Assembly (NCBI RefSeq): GCF_001467585.1
Contig: NZ_LNXY01000020.1
Span: forward strand, 600,894 to 664,893
Direction of reading: 5' to 3'
Source: Legionella drozanskii LLAP-1
Lineage (GTDB): Bacteria; Pseudomonadota; Gammaproteobacteria; Legionellales; Legionellaceae
Length of the DNA: 64,000 nucleotides
Shown here piece by piece: positions 44,836-54,020 of the stretch. Made by a program: the position numbers and the translations under genes. The notes below the pieces were generated by a model. The model made no database searches and was not told the origin of the DNA. It worked only from the letters and a program-made list of their open reading frames with translations. The stretch's first letter is position 1. Each line of letters begins with the position of its first letter.

Positions 44836-45777
44836 TTAGGAAAAATTTGGACGAAGATAAGCATTTTGTTCCTGCAATTGCTGGTCTTGTAGAGTATCAG
44901 TTACAGCTTCGAACAATTCAGACTCTTGGGGATCTTCTTGTTTTTCCGGCTGAGGTAGATTGTTGGGACGGTTAGAAAAATTATTTTCCAGTTGGAGTAA
45001 TGCAGTGATTGTGGAGGATTCTAGCGTTTCTTCATTTTCAGCATCAATTTGCTCCTGCTCTGAGGGAGCAAATTCGGAGTATCCATCCATAAAATTATGC
45101 CAACTATCTTGGATTAAATGAGGTATTCCTAACAAACCATAATGCCCCTTCATATTTGCCAGAGATGAAAGCGCTGTTGCACCCAAACCAGCTAGTAATA
45201 TTTCGATTATAACTGCTGATTCTCCTAGTGCCGGCATCAATAAAGCAGCCAAGCTTCCCATAGTGCCACCAAGAATAAAATGAAGCGATTGGATAATTAA
45301 GGTTGCAGATAATTCGTCATTTTGATATTTCCTTCCAGTTAGTAAAGTACGAATTTTTCCTGCTAGGGTTTTAGATTCGGCTAATTGGTGATGTCCATCA
45401 TAGACGAGTTCGTCAAGCGAATAAAAATGAAAATTCAATCCATTTTCTTTATCTTTTTGGGCTGCTGCAACATAGAAATTTATAAACTCTTTTTTATCAC
45501 GAAAGAGATAAACACCATGATTGGAATCCATATATCGTATTTCATTCTCATGTTGCACGCTCAGATAGCATGAGTGACGTTGTGTGGAAAATTTAAGGGT
45601 TATGTTTAATTCTTTTCCTTCATTTTGCGCCGCAAAATTGTAAAGGTCCTTCGCTCGTTTTTTTGGATCAGGACAAAAATATTCCCGAGTAAGTCGCGTT
45701 CTTTTGATCAGTGCTTGATCCTTTTCTCGATCACTTTGATTTTTCTGATAATCATAAATTCTTTGCTCGAGATCCAT
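44836..45777 (-). CDS. Protein with partial YopT-like (C58) core, possible effector
   Basis: A 313-aa protein. The stretch RHSCYLSVQHENEIRYMDSN and then HGVYLFRDKKEFINFY looks like the His-Asp half of a C58/YopT-like cysteine protease, where His starts a strand, then Asp-x-Asn-x-Gly. The catalytic Cys should lie about 100 residues before the His, but only about 65 residues precede it, with one Cys (YFCPDP). So the core is cut short at the N-terminus. Two hydrophobic helices (HFILGGTMGSLAALLMPALG, IIEILLAGLGATALSSLA) and a Glu/Gln-rich C-terminus follow. I hold this at pattern level only. Confidence 0.7.
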   Translation of the reverse strand: MDLEQRIYDYQKNQSDREKDQALIKRTRLTREYFCPDPKKRAKDLYNFAAQNEGKELNITLKFSTQRHSCYLSVQHENEIRYMDSNHGVYLFRDKKEFINFYVAAAQKDKENGLNFHFYSLDELVYDGHHQLAESKTLAGKIRTLLTGRKYQNDELSATLIIQSLHFILGGTMGSLAALLMPALGESAVIIEILLAGLGATALSSLANMKGHYGLLGIPHLIQDSWHNFMDGYSEFAPSEQEQIDAENEETLESSTITALLQLENNFSNRPNNLPQPEKQEDPQESELFEAVTDTLQDQQLQEQNAYLRPNFS

Positions 45778-45843
45778 TGTCGAAACTTTATTTTTATAAG
45801 GAGATATTGTGGGATCGACATCTTAGGTAGCCCAAAATCCTCA

Positions 45844-46137
45844 TTAATCGTAGTAGGGCAAGATAATTGCCATGCAGCTTTGTTGGTCAGGAAAGATAAG
45901 GCGGGGTTCGCAGTCTGGTGTTTGTAATAAGGTTGTGCATGCTAGTTTGTTATAATTGAAACAATAATAAGTCATCGCTTTGATTATATAGCAATTGGTA
46001 TAGGGAGGACAGGCTGAGTAATATCTATGATGCCTGCTATGGCTTATAGAGCAGATGAAAAAAAGACAGGCGCATAAGAAAGCTCTTAACACCCAACCAT
46101 TGGTTTTCCATATAAAGCATTTAGCGAATTGTGTCAT
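45844..46137 (-). CDS. Small Cys-rich exported protein, hypothetical
   Basis: A 97-aa frame beginning MTQFAKCFIWKTNGW with a hydrophobic stretch (VLRAFLCACLFFICSISHS) and six Cys in the rest, which is rich in Tyr and His (SRHHRYYSACPPYTNCY). This looks like a signal peptide plus a disulfide-bonded small protein. I chose the inner ATG at 46137 over one at 46311 because the signal-like stretch follows it; the ribosome site is weak. It may be a chance frame. Confidence 0.4.
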   Translation of the reverse strand: MTQFAKCFIWKTNGWVLRAFLCACLFFICSISHSRHHRYYSACPPYTNCYIIKAMTYYCFNYNKLACTTLLQTPDCEPRLIFPDQQSCMAIILPYYD

Positions 46138-46385
46138 CTCATTATTCCATTTATTGATTGACTTGCTTAAAGAAAGTATTGGATTTAATTCGTGATTTAG
46201 CAAGTGCCCCCGCAGTGTAATGAATTGCGAATCCCCGTGGCTTTGACTGCGGGATCGATGGATCTTGCTCGCAATTGTTTCTAGCCTATTGAAAATCGAC
46301 CCTGCGGCCAAGCGACAGATTCGCTAGAATTAATTCAAGCTATACTTTTAAAATAAACCTGAGATTCGCTAAAACAGGAGCCGTT

Positions 46386-48329
46386 ATGTGGCAGATCTTT
46401 ATAGGATTCTTACCCTGGATCTTATTCTCAGCTTTTTATGGTAAATCACGGCAAGAAATTGTTTTGACTTTAATCATCAGCTCGATTGTATTATTGGTCT
46501 CTGAATGGCGACAGCTTCTTAAAGGGTTTATTTTAAGTTGGGGAACGTTGCTATTTTTTTTCTTAGTCTATGTGTTTACTCTACTCTTTCGCATCGATTG
46601 GGTAGTGCAAAATGCCTGGATGCTGTCTAATGCATTCTTGGCACTAATCGTCTGGTTTTCTTTATTTGTTGGTAAGCCTTTTACTATCCAATATGCCTAT
46701 GAGCAAACCCCCAAACAAATCTGGAATACCCCAGGATTTTGGCATGTAAATAAAAGGCTCACCGTAATGTGGGGGCTTATCTTAACCTTTTCTGCTGTTT
46801 TATATTTAATTCCTTGGGGAGTGACTACAGCACAGGAAATCATCTACCAAGTTCTTTTGTATGCACCAATGACGTTGGGATTTTATTTGTCTAAGAAATA
46901 TCCCTCTTGGTATCGTGAACGACAAATAAAAAAGCGCTTGCAAGCCAATCCTTGTTTACAAAATAATTTTGCCCCTATTCGTGAAGAGAGTGATTTTGAA
47001 AATTTAATAGTAAAGGGTGAAATTCCTAAGCATTTGCAGGGCGCTTATATGCGAAATGGTTCTAATCCAGCTTTTGATCCAATTTCTTACACTTATCCTA
47101 TCGATGGAGATGGAATGATTCATGCGATGTATCTTGAGGACAAGCTCCACTATCGCAATCGTTATGTCAAAACTAAGGGCTTGTTACTTGAACAAAAATT
47201 AGGTCGCGCAATTTATGGCGGGATTGCAATGCCTATTCCTCCAGATCCTAAATTAATTGGTCCTAATGATGATCCAGGTCCGTTTAAGAATGGCGCCTTC
47301 ATTCATATTATTAAACATGCCCAACGGTATTTAGCGATGTGGGAAGGGGGGCCGGCTTATGAGGTGGATCACGAGTTAAATACCATTGAGGAATGGCATC
47401 CAGGAACCACCAAACCGCTGCATGTAGGCCCGCATACCCGCCTGGATCCTGACACGAATGATTTATATCTGATTAATTATGATTTGGAGCCACCTTTTTT
47501 AACCTATCATCGGGTTAACTCAGAAGGGAACTTGGTGGAATCAGCGATCATTGAGAAGGCTTATGGAACCATGATGCATGACTTTGTCATGACGGCAAAT
47601 TATCTAATCTTTTTTGATTGTCCCGCAATCTTTAATCTTGACGCTGCTGAACAGGGCGCTAGTGTTTTACAATGGCGCCCAGAGTTAGGTAGCAACATTG
47701 CGATTGTTGCACGAGATGATAAAAACAGGCCCATCCTATGGCTTAAAACAAAAGCATTTTTTGTATTTCATTTTGCTAATGCCTATGAAGAAGAAGATAA
47801 AATTATCGTGGATTATGTGCGCCATAGCTGTTTAGAATTCGGAGTGAAAAGCGAGGAGGGGGGAGAAAATAACCCCCCGCAAATGGTTCGCATGGAAATC
47901 GATTTACAAACTAAAACACTGCGAGAACTTCCTCTTGCTGACTATATGGCTGAATTTCCAACGTTCAACACACATTATACTAGCAAACCTTACCAATTTA
48001 TTTACGCACCAACTCGAGCAAATAATACAGATATTTTCACCTTTGATGCTTTGGTGAAATATGATTTACCAACTAAAACAACGACGATTCAAGATTTCAG
48101 TGGGCAATATCAAATAGGGGAAGCTGTATTTGCACCTAAGCCGAATGCGCAAGCAGAAGATGATGGGTACTTGCTTCTTTTTGCTTATGATAAAAAGCGA
48201 AATGCCAGCGACTTCCTAATTCTTAATGCAAAAGAGATAGAAAAGCCTCCCATTGCTATTATCCAATTGCCAAGACGAGTCCCTCATGGTTTACATGGCT
48301 CTTGGTTTCCCACTCCGAGGATAGATTAA
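46386..48329 (+). CDS. Carotenoid oxygenase with N-terminal membrane domain
   Basis: A 647-aa fusion. Residues 1-190 hold about six membrane helices (IGFLPWILFSAFY, LVYVFTLLFRIDWVVQNAW). Residues 210-645 are a carotenoid cleavage oxygenase (RPE65/lignostilbene dioxygenase) propeller: PKHLQGAYMRNGSNPAF is the family start. The four iron His are visible in HVGPHTR, MHDFVMT, FHFANAY and PHGLHGSW. It would cut carotenoid- or stilbene-like polyenes at the inner membrane. The membrane part makes it longer than usual (about 490 aa). It is transcribed alone behind AACAGGAG. Confidence 0.9.
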   Translation: MWQIFIGFLPWILFSAFYGKSRQEIVLTLIISSIVLLVSEWRQLLKGFILSWGTLLFFFLVYVFTLLFRIDWVVQNAWMLSNAFLALIVWFSLFVGKPFTIQYAYEQTPKQIWNTPGFWHVNKRLTVMWGLILTFSAVLYLIPWGVTTAQEIIYQVLLYAPMTLGFYLSKKYPSWYRERQIKKRLQANPCLQNNFAPIREESDFENLIVKGEIPKHLQGAYMRNGSNPAFDPISYTYPIDGDGMIHAMYLEDKLHYRNRYVKTKGLLLEQKLGRAIYGGIAMPIPPDPKLIGPNDDPGPFKNGAFIHIIKHAQRYLAMWEGGPAYEVDHELNTIEEWHPGTTKPLHVGPHTRLDPDTNDLYLINYDLEPPFLTYHRVNSEGNLVESAIIEKAYGTMMHDFVMTANYLIFFDCPAIFNLDAAEQGASVLQWRPELGSNIAIVARDDKNRPILWLKTKAFFVFHFANAYEEEDKIIVDYVRHSCLEFGVKSEEGGENNPPQMVRMEIDLQTKTLRELPLADYMAEFPTFNTHYTSKPYQFIYAPTRANNTDIFTFDALVKYDLPTKTTTIQDFSGQYQIGEAVFAPKPNAQAEDDGYLLLFAYDKKRNASDFLILNAKEIEKPPIAIIQLPRRVPHGLHGSWFPTPRID

Positions 48330-48382
48330 TCTTTGGCTTGTTGTTATAATTTCGAACAGAATTGTAATTAAACTATCAGATT

Positions 48383-49999
48383 ATGGCGTATTTAACTGTT
48401 GAAGAAGAAAAAAGATTTGCTACCTGGCTTCATGGTACACCTAATCCTGCGATTGAACTGCTAGCTGAATTCAAGGCTGTGCCGGAAATTGAGAGTTTTG
48501 AGGATTTAGAGCGATTAACTGGCCGTGTTCAAGGTTTTTTCGATGTCATAAGAATGATCATTTATAAAAACATTAATCCCCTGCCAGAATTACCCGAATC
48601 GGTTGAGATGCCAAAGCATAAGGTTACAACGGAAGAAATTCTTAATTTTACGGCCTTTTGTTTGGTGCAGGCTAAAATTAGCACAACTGAGTGTCAAAGA
48701 ATTATTCATTACTGTCAATACCTTGCTAAAAATAGCAGCCGAAAGTATAACAATAAGGTCCATTTAGAAACTATTCTGATCTATCTAAAAGAACAAAATT
48801 GCTTGATTAATGATAAATCTTCTGATGAGTTGCATTTTGAATGCAATGAAACAATTCGTTTTTTAGAAGAATTCTTTACCCCTGGAGATGCTGTGGTAGA
48901 GTATTTAAGGGAGGAGATTCCTCTTTCTATTTCAGAAGCCTTATTAATTCAAGTTGAAACATTTCTTTTTTCATTAAAACGAGAGGTTAGCAATACCGAA
49001 AGCAAAAGCCAGAGTCAAGAAGAACTACAGCAAAAAGTAAATTCTAAATTGGGTCAATTACCCTCTCTGTTAGAGCAGTTGATTATCAATAACTTAGGAC
49101 AAAATATTTCCATTCACTCAGCTAATGATCGTAAGATGATCGTTAATCAATTTAGTGACACTATTTTGACTACTTATCCAGAGATCTCACAAGAGACGAA
49201 AGAAAATTTCCATGAATTGATCAAACAAACTCATATTGCGGTTAGCAATTATCTTCAACAATTTTCCATCAAAAAATTTGCTAATAACTTGCTTAACCCC
49301 CTCGATATATATGAAAGTGAGGAATTAAATTCATTTAAAGCATTATTTCAGTGTGAAGTAGAACGTTTATTTAAACTCGGTCATCACGTAGCGGAACTAG
49401 AGAAAAGTTTAGAAAATGCTGTTTTGCAAATAACTCAGCATGCTAATGGTTATTGGGAGGAGGAGGATCCCTCTCTTAAGCAAGAGAAACAACGTTCTTT
49501 CCACGCAATTATAAACAAAGCAAAGCGCATCTTTATTACAAAAGCAATACTTGATCCCTATGAATCAGCCCTTAACATGCGAGGTTTAGAGATCTCTTTG
49601 TATTTAAAATCTGAATTAACTCAGGTTTATAGGGCATTAAGGGAAGAAATTGAGATCTGTTTAATCGATTCGGAACCAGAAAAGCTAAGAGAGCGATATG
49701 GTGTTTGTATCGCTGAACTAGCAGTTTTAACTCAAACGATAGGCAATCCAACCCTATCTAAAGAAAAAAAATTTAATACAATTAATACCTTAAGTAATCA
49801 TATTGAAGCCCAACATTCTATTTTTCCAGCAACAATTATTTATGCCTTACGTAGTTTGATGGGTGTGGCTCGAACTAGTTTTTTGCTTGATAAAATAGAA
49901 GCTGCAGTGGGATTTTTTAGACCCAATTTCCCCAACAAAATTGATCAAAAAATAAAGTCTATAGTGACTGAGTCTACCCTAGAGCTATCCATTAATTAA
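48383..49999 (+). CDS. Large helical orphan, effector-like
   Basis: I do not recognise it. It is 538 aa, almost all alpha-helical, rich in Glu, Leu, Asn and Gln, with no signal peptide and no membrane helix. There is a possible coiled part at 210-230 (KSQSQEELQQKVNSKLGQL). The C-terminus (QKIKSIVTESTLELSIN) is mildly acidic. It begins 54 bases after the oxygenase gene with only a weak ribosome site. Long helical cytosolic orphans of this sort are typical of Legionella effector sets. No function can be given. Confidence 0.75.
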   Translation: MAYLTVEEEKRFATWLHGTPNPAIELLAEFKAVPEIESFEDLERLTGRVQGFFDVIRMIIYKNINPLPELPESVEMPKHKVTTEEILNFTAFCLVQAKISTTECQRIIHYCQYLAKNSSRKYNNKVHLETILIYLKEQNCLINDKSSDELHFECNETIRFLEEFFTPGDAVVEYLREEIPLSISEALLIQVETFLFSLKREVSNTESKSQSQEELQQKVNSKLGQLPSLLEQLIINNLGQNISIHSANDRKMIVNQFSDTILTTYPEISQETKENFHELIKQTHIAVSNYLQQFSIKKFANNLLNPLDIYESEELNSFKALFQCEVERLFKLGHHVAELEKSLENAVLQITQHANGYWEEEDPSLKQEKQRSFHAIINKAKRIFITKAILDPYESALNMRGLEISLYLKSELTQVYRALREEIEICLIDSEPEKLRERYGVCIAELAVLTQTIGNPTLSKEKKFNTINTLSNHIEAQHSIFPATIIYALRSLMGVARTSFLLDKIEAAVGFFRPNFPNKIDQKIKSIVTESTLELSIN

Positions 50000-50006
50000 T
50001 GAGTCA

Positions 50007-51071
50007 TTATTTTGTAAAATTAAAAGCACCTTTTAAGCATAAAAATAATAATTTTAAGGTGAGTTGGTAATCTAATTTTCTCATTACAGAATGATGACTA
50101 TGAGCATAGCGCATAGGAATACCAATATTAACTGCAGGTACTCCATGACCTGATTTTTGTAAGCATGAGGCATCTTCCCCGTAAGAATCTTCGACTTCCC
50201 ATTGAAAAGGAATTTTATTGGCATGCGCAATAGCTGCTATATAGTTTAGTAAGGATTGGTCAGGAATCATGGTACCATCAAAGGCAAATAAAGCAGGCCC
50301 CTTACCTAAATAAATTAGGTGCGTATTTGAAAATTGTTCTGGATAGTCTTGAGCGATACTAGCCTCTAAATTGATGACAATATCTGGCTTCAAAGTGGAG
50401 TAAATCACTCTGGAACCTCTTCTTCCAAGCTCTTCTTGTACCGTTGCTGCAAACTGTATTTCTAGTTTGTTGGCAATGCTAGGTTCTTTTTTAATCAATG
50501 TTAAAAGTTCAATAATTAACGCTAAACCAACACGATCATCAAATGCTTTACCTGAATAAAATTCGCCGTTAGCAAAAGTCTTGAACCTAGTAGCAGGAGT
50601 AATTGCTAATCCTGGACGAAAACCTTTATCGATTATTTCTTTTTTCGTAAGACCGGTATCGAAAAAAAGTTTGTTTATATCGATAAGCTGATTCTTATAT
50701 AAACCACTAATATGAGGGGGATCCATTCCACTGTAGGCGACAAACGACTGATTTTCGATGTGGACTAGCCATTCTTTATCCCAAAGGATATGATCAACCC
50801 ATCTACCTAAAGGGATAGCTCTAATAAATCCTTGCTCATCGACATGTTGAGTAAGAAATCCTACTTCATCCATGTGGGCCATGATTAAAACGGATAATTG
50901 GCCATTTTTTTGTACTCGGCCAGTGACATTACCCAGTTTATCAATTTGATAATCAAGATCTAATTGTTTTAAATGACGTACAAACTCATTTCTAACCTCC
51001 GATTCAAATCCGCTCACGCCGTGAAGATTTGAAAATTCGGATAGAATTTGTTCGCTTAGATTTTTAGACAT
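50007..51071 (-). CDS. M42 family aminopeptidase/endoglucanase-like metallopeptidase
   Basis: A co-catalytic two-metal peptidase: HMDEVGF, the bridging Asp in KAFDDRVGLAL, the Glu pair in VQEELGRRGS and a late metal His in MRYAHSHHSV are all there. The length of 354 aa fits M42. It would trim peptides in the cytoplasm. The start MSKNLSEQ has no strong ribosome site. It lies downstream of csbD but a strong terminator separates them. Confidence 0.93.
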   Translation of the reverse strand: MSKNLSEQILSEFSNLHGVSGFESEVRNEFVRHLKQLDLDYQIDKLGNVTGRVQKNGQLSVLIMAHMDEVGFLTQHVDEQGFIRAIPLGRWVDHILWDKEWLVHIENQSFVAYSGMDPPHISGLYKNQLIDINKLFFDTGLTKKEIIDKGFRPGLAITPATRFKTFANGEFYSGKAFDDRVGLALIIELLTLIKKEPSIANKLEIQFAATVQEELGRRGSRVIYSTLKPDIVINLEASIAQDYPEQFSNTHLIYLGKGPALFAFDGTMIPDQSLLNYIAAIAHANKIPFQWEVEDSYGEDASCLQKSGHGVPAVNIGIPMRYAHSHHSVMRKLDYQLTLKLLFLCLKGAFNFTK

Positions 51072-51086
51072 AGATCGTATGATATT

Positions 51087-51120
51087 ATAAAAAAAGGGTC
51101 TCTACTCAAGTAGAGACCCT
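51087..51120 (-). terminator. Rho-independent terminator of csbD
   Basis: AGGGTCTCTACT, loop, AGTAGAGACCCT make a perfect 12-bp stem at 51096-51120, followed on the minus strand by a run of T (complement of 51087-51095). It is right after the csbD stop and before the M42 start. It may also stop reading from the plus side (GAATTTTT follows). Confidence 0.92.
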
Positions 51121-51126
51121 GAATTT

Positions 51127-51333
51127 TTAGTGTTGTCTAAATTGATTGCGGAACTTGTCTACGGCTCTCTCAGCTTCATCTTTGCCATAGCCATAATGTT
51201 TTTGTAATTTACCATAAATTTCTTGATGATTGCCTTCAATTTGTTTCAGATCGTCATCAGTCATCCAGCCCCAAGCTTGTTTCATTTTACCTTTTAATTC
51301 GTTCCAATTTCCTTCAAATATCTCTCTATTCAT
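51127..51333 (-). CDS. CsbD family stress protein
   Basis: A 68-aa CsbD-like protein: FEGNWNELKGKMKQAWGWMT at the start, then IEGNHQEIYGKLQKHYGYGK and a C-terminal helix. In other bacteria CsbD genes respond to general stress, but the action is unknown. GGAGT sits 6 bases before the ATG. It ends in a strong hairpin terminator. Its neighbours to the right are other stress-type small genes. Confidence 0.93.
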   Translation of the reverse strand: MNREIFEGNWNELKGKMKQAWGWMTDDDLKQIEGNHQEIYGKLQKHYGYGKDEAERAVDKFRNQFRQH

Positions 51334-51553
51334 GTTGTACTCCTTGATTTATAGTTTATTCCTTTGAAAGAAATATAATTGACAAGGTAATTCAATCATA
51401 TTTCTGTACTATTAAAAGTAGTCGAAAATTTTAATATTGCAAAATCCACTTGTTTTTAATTAATAAATTAGATCAAATCTTTTTCTTAGTTATGGGTATA
51501 GTAATTTAAATATTATCTATAATATTAAGTAGTTTTAATTGGAGGGCTAAATT

Positions 51554-51730
51554 ATGGAGCAATATCAAAAGGATAATTCTGAACATGGCAAAAACATAAA
51601 AGGAATTGAAGTTAGTATTGCTGAAGTCAATTCAGATAGTTCAGATCCTATTGTGCCAGGCGAGGGGAATCGGAATTTTGATGATCCTGTTACCTCTAAC
51701 AAGGAAGAGTTTTCTGATCAAACGGATTGA
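51554..51730 (+). CDS. Small acidic hypothetical protein
   Basis: A 58-aa frame starting MEQYQKDNSEHGKNIKG behind a perfect GGAGG eight bases before the ATG, which is the best ribosome site in the area. It is rich in Asp, Glu, Ser and Asn (EVNSDSSDPIVPGEGNRNFD) and should be unfolded. The next small gene starts 17 bases after its stop, so they form a pair. I do not recognise it. Confidence 0.65.
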   Translation: MEQYQKDNSEHGKNIKGIEVSIAEVNSDSSDPIVPGEGNRNFDDPVTSNKEEFSDQTD

Positions 51731-51747
51731 TTAATTGGAGAATCATA

Positions 51748-51915
51748 ATGAATCATCCCAATAAAGAAGATTTTACCCATAAGATAATTCTTGAACTAAC
51801 GGTAAAATATCCTGAAGTGCTAAAACATTATATTAAAATCGAAATTAAAAACGTAGAAGAACTGAGCAAGAAATTTATCATTGTCGATGGAGAATGGAGG
51901 CTTACCTCAGGATAA
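51748..51915 (+). CDS. Small hypothetical protein paired with the acidic protein
   Basis: A 55-aa frame (MNHPNKEDFTHKIILELT, end VDGEWRLTSG) with TTGGAG seven bases before the ATG. It has a strand-helix-strand look. I chose this ATG over one 21 bases upstream because of the ribosome site. It is the second gene of a two-gene unit. Function unknown. Confidence 0.6.
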   Translation: MNHPNKEDFTHKIILELTVKYPEVLKHYIKIEIKNVEELSKKFIIVDGEWRLTSG

Positions 51916-52196
51916 TGGGGTCAATACGATAATTAAGCTTTAGATTCCCTCTGGTATAGAGGCCATCCCTCACGACAGATACTTATTTTAATTTTCCTGT
52001 AAAAGATTAATGATATTTTGAAAAAGGCTTACGGAAATTTGGCGGTTTAAGCCCTGAACCCCTATTTACTGTGCTGCCAAAAAATATTGGAAAATGGATC
52101 AGCCCATGCACAATTGGGTGCCTATCATTTACCAGTTACCTATTTATTTTGAGAATAGATTGAATCTGGGGTTTTGATAATTACGAGTTGACACAA

Positions 52197-53765
52197 TTAA
52201 ATGAACACTCTCATTTCTGCTGCAGGGAGGTCAAGGTTATTTTCTTCGAGCAGATGTTTAAATTCAGTGACACTGTTGGGAGTCGCCCAAAAATGCCAAG
52301 GATTTCGTTTTATGTGACACACTGCCATGATGTCCTGTAGATAACTTGTTTGCAGGACGCTATCTTCGATTGACAATCCTTTTTCTGCTTTGATTTCAGT
52401 TATTATCGCTTTTAAAGCGGTTACTTTTTCAGAATTTATACCGGAAGTCCAACGTCCACCATTTTTAGTTTCGATGTTATCAATGAGAGTATCAACTATA
52501 TTGATTAACAAGAGTTGTTGTGGATTAGGAATTTCTAATAGTTCACATAAGGAGTTTACTGTGATTGAATTCCAATCAATTGAGGAAAATTGTTCAAAGG
52601 GAAGCTGTTTTGCTATTTGTGTGAGTAATTCAGAGTTTGCGTTTTCCCAGGCGTGAAATGCTTTTATTGTGGGGGATCTGGCGCGATTTTTTAACAGTTG
52701 ATCGATCTGAATTGCAGATAGTACTTGAGCTTCGTTTTCACTAGATACTAGCTGAGGCAAGTCCCCATTTAGATCATTACTAGGCTCGACTAACTCTTCA
52801 ATTTCATGGTTTAGATAGTTAGCAATCTTATGTTGACCATGCTCTAGAGCCAATTGCGCAAGTTCATTTCTAGTCTTGTTGTTGTTTAGATGTTTATTAA
52901 TAATGTTAAGAACAAAAAGAGCGTCTCTTTTTGTTAGATTTTCTTCAGTATGTTTAAGGAAATGCTTTTTATGTTTTGCTGTGTGAAAAGATAGGTTTAT
53001 TACTTCAGGTTTGAGAGTTTCTTGACAGAGCAACGTGAGTAATTTCAAGGTATCATCATTATAGGTATCGGGATGCAATAACCTTTGCAACATGTCTAAA
53101 TTACCTTGTTTAATATAGACACGAGCTGCGAGCATTAATCTAAGCTTGCAAATAAATTCGTCAAATTCTTCACTCACACCAGTAAAACCTTGTTTACAAT
53201 GAATAAATATTGCGGGATCTACAACAGAATGATTGCTTATTAGAATCGATAAAAGATGATCAAAATCAACCGTTAAATTATATTTCCAAGCCTGGAGGGT
53301 TTTTATTTCCAAAAATTCAAGTTGAGACAAAAACCCTGAAACCTCCTCAATAGTAGGAGGTAGTTCATCATCGCCCCAGTCGTCAATTTCTCTTGATTTT
53401 AAGACCTTCGTTTTAGGCTTAGCTTTTGAGGAGGTGTTGAGGCCAAGAGCTGATTGTATTGCCGATTGTCGAAGATAAGAAAAGTCCTCAGTCCAAATTG
53501 CGGGATCAAACGCTGCTTTCATAAGGATTATGGACAAGCCAGTCAGATCTCTTGCAAAGGAAGTGAGTTCAACGCTTCCCTCTTCTTGAGAGCTATATTT
53601 TTTATACATCTTATCAATAAGGCCAAAAAGGACCAGCGGCGGAATGGATTCTTGAGCACACTGTTGGAGTCCTTTAAAAAAAAGCGCCAAAAATTCCTTT
53701 GCTTGTTTTTGTTGCTCTTCATTAATTTTAAGAATTAATTCTTCAAGAATTTTTTGATACCACAT
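52197..53765 (-). CDS. Large helical orphan with ankyrin-like stretch
   Basis: A 522-aa protein with no signal or membrane helix. The stretch NKTRNELAQLALEHGQHKIA then NYLNHEIEEL looks like one ankyrin repeat near residue 300; others are too weak to count. A region near residue 130 is basic then acidic (KAKPKTKVLKSREIDDWGDD). I do not recognise the family. Ankyrin-like repeats are common in effectors, so a host-directed role is possible. The 280 bases downstream hold no gene I can support. Confidence 0.75.
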   Translation of the reverse strand: MWYQKILEELILKINEEQQKQAKEFLALFFKGLQQCAQESIPPLVLFGLIDKMYKKYSSQEEGSVELTSFARDLTGLSIILMKAAFDPAIWTEDFSYLRQSAIQSALGLNTSSKAKPKTKVLKSREIDDWGDDELPPTIEEVSGFLSQLEFLEIKTLQAWKYNLTVDFDHLLSILISNHSVVDPAIFIHCKQGFTGVSEEFDEFICKLRLMLAARVYIKQGNLDMLQRLLHPDTYNDDTLKLLTLLCQETLKPEVINLSFHTAKHKKHFLKHTEENLTKRDALFVLNIINKHLNNNKTRNELAQLALEHGQHKIANYLNHEIEELVEPSNDLNGDLPQLVSSENEAQVLSAIQIDQLLKNRARSPTIKAFHAWENANSELLTQIAKQLPFEQFSSIDWNSITVNSLCELLEIPNPQQLLLINIVDTLIDNIETKNGGRWTSGINSEKVTALKAIITEIKAEKGLSIEDSVLQTSYLQDIMAVCHIKRNPWHFWATPNSVTEFKHLLEENNLDLPAAEMRVFI

Positions 53766-53861
53766 AGTAGTAAGGCCTCAATTAGCACGCACATTAATTT
53801 AGCAACAAAAGCTTTAGAGAATATTAAGTGTTATTGGCGTTGTTCATCTTTAATAAACAAG

Positions 53862-54020
53862 ATGTCGAGTAAGCTTGATCTTGGCAACGATTATTACGTA
53901 ATAATAAAATCGGCAAAAGGGATAGAGTTCGTCTTTTTAGATGGAATGCGAATTATGGATGATTTTAAACCATTGGCCCAATTAAGTGATGATGAACGCG
54001 ATAAAGCGTGTCGAAAATAA
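53862..54020 (+). CDS. Small hypothetical protein
   Basis: A 52-aa frame from MSSKLDLGNDYYVIIKSAKG to LSDDERDKACRK. The order of strands and a helix looks like a real small domain and codon use is like that of neighbours. The ribosome site is weak and there is no known relative, so it stays uncertain. Confidence 0.35.
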   Translation: MSSKLDLGNDYYVIIKSAKGIEFVFLDGMRIMDDFKPLAQLSDDERDKACRK

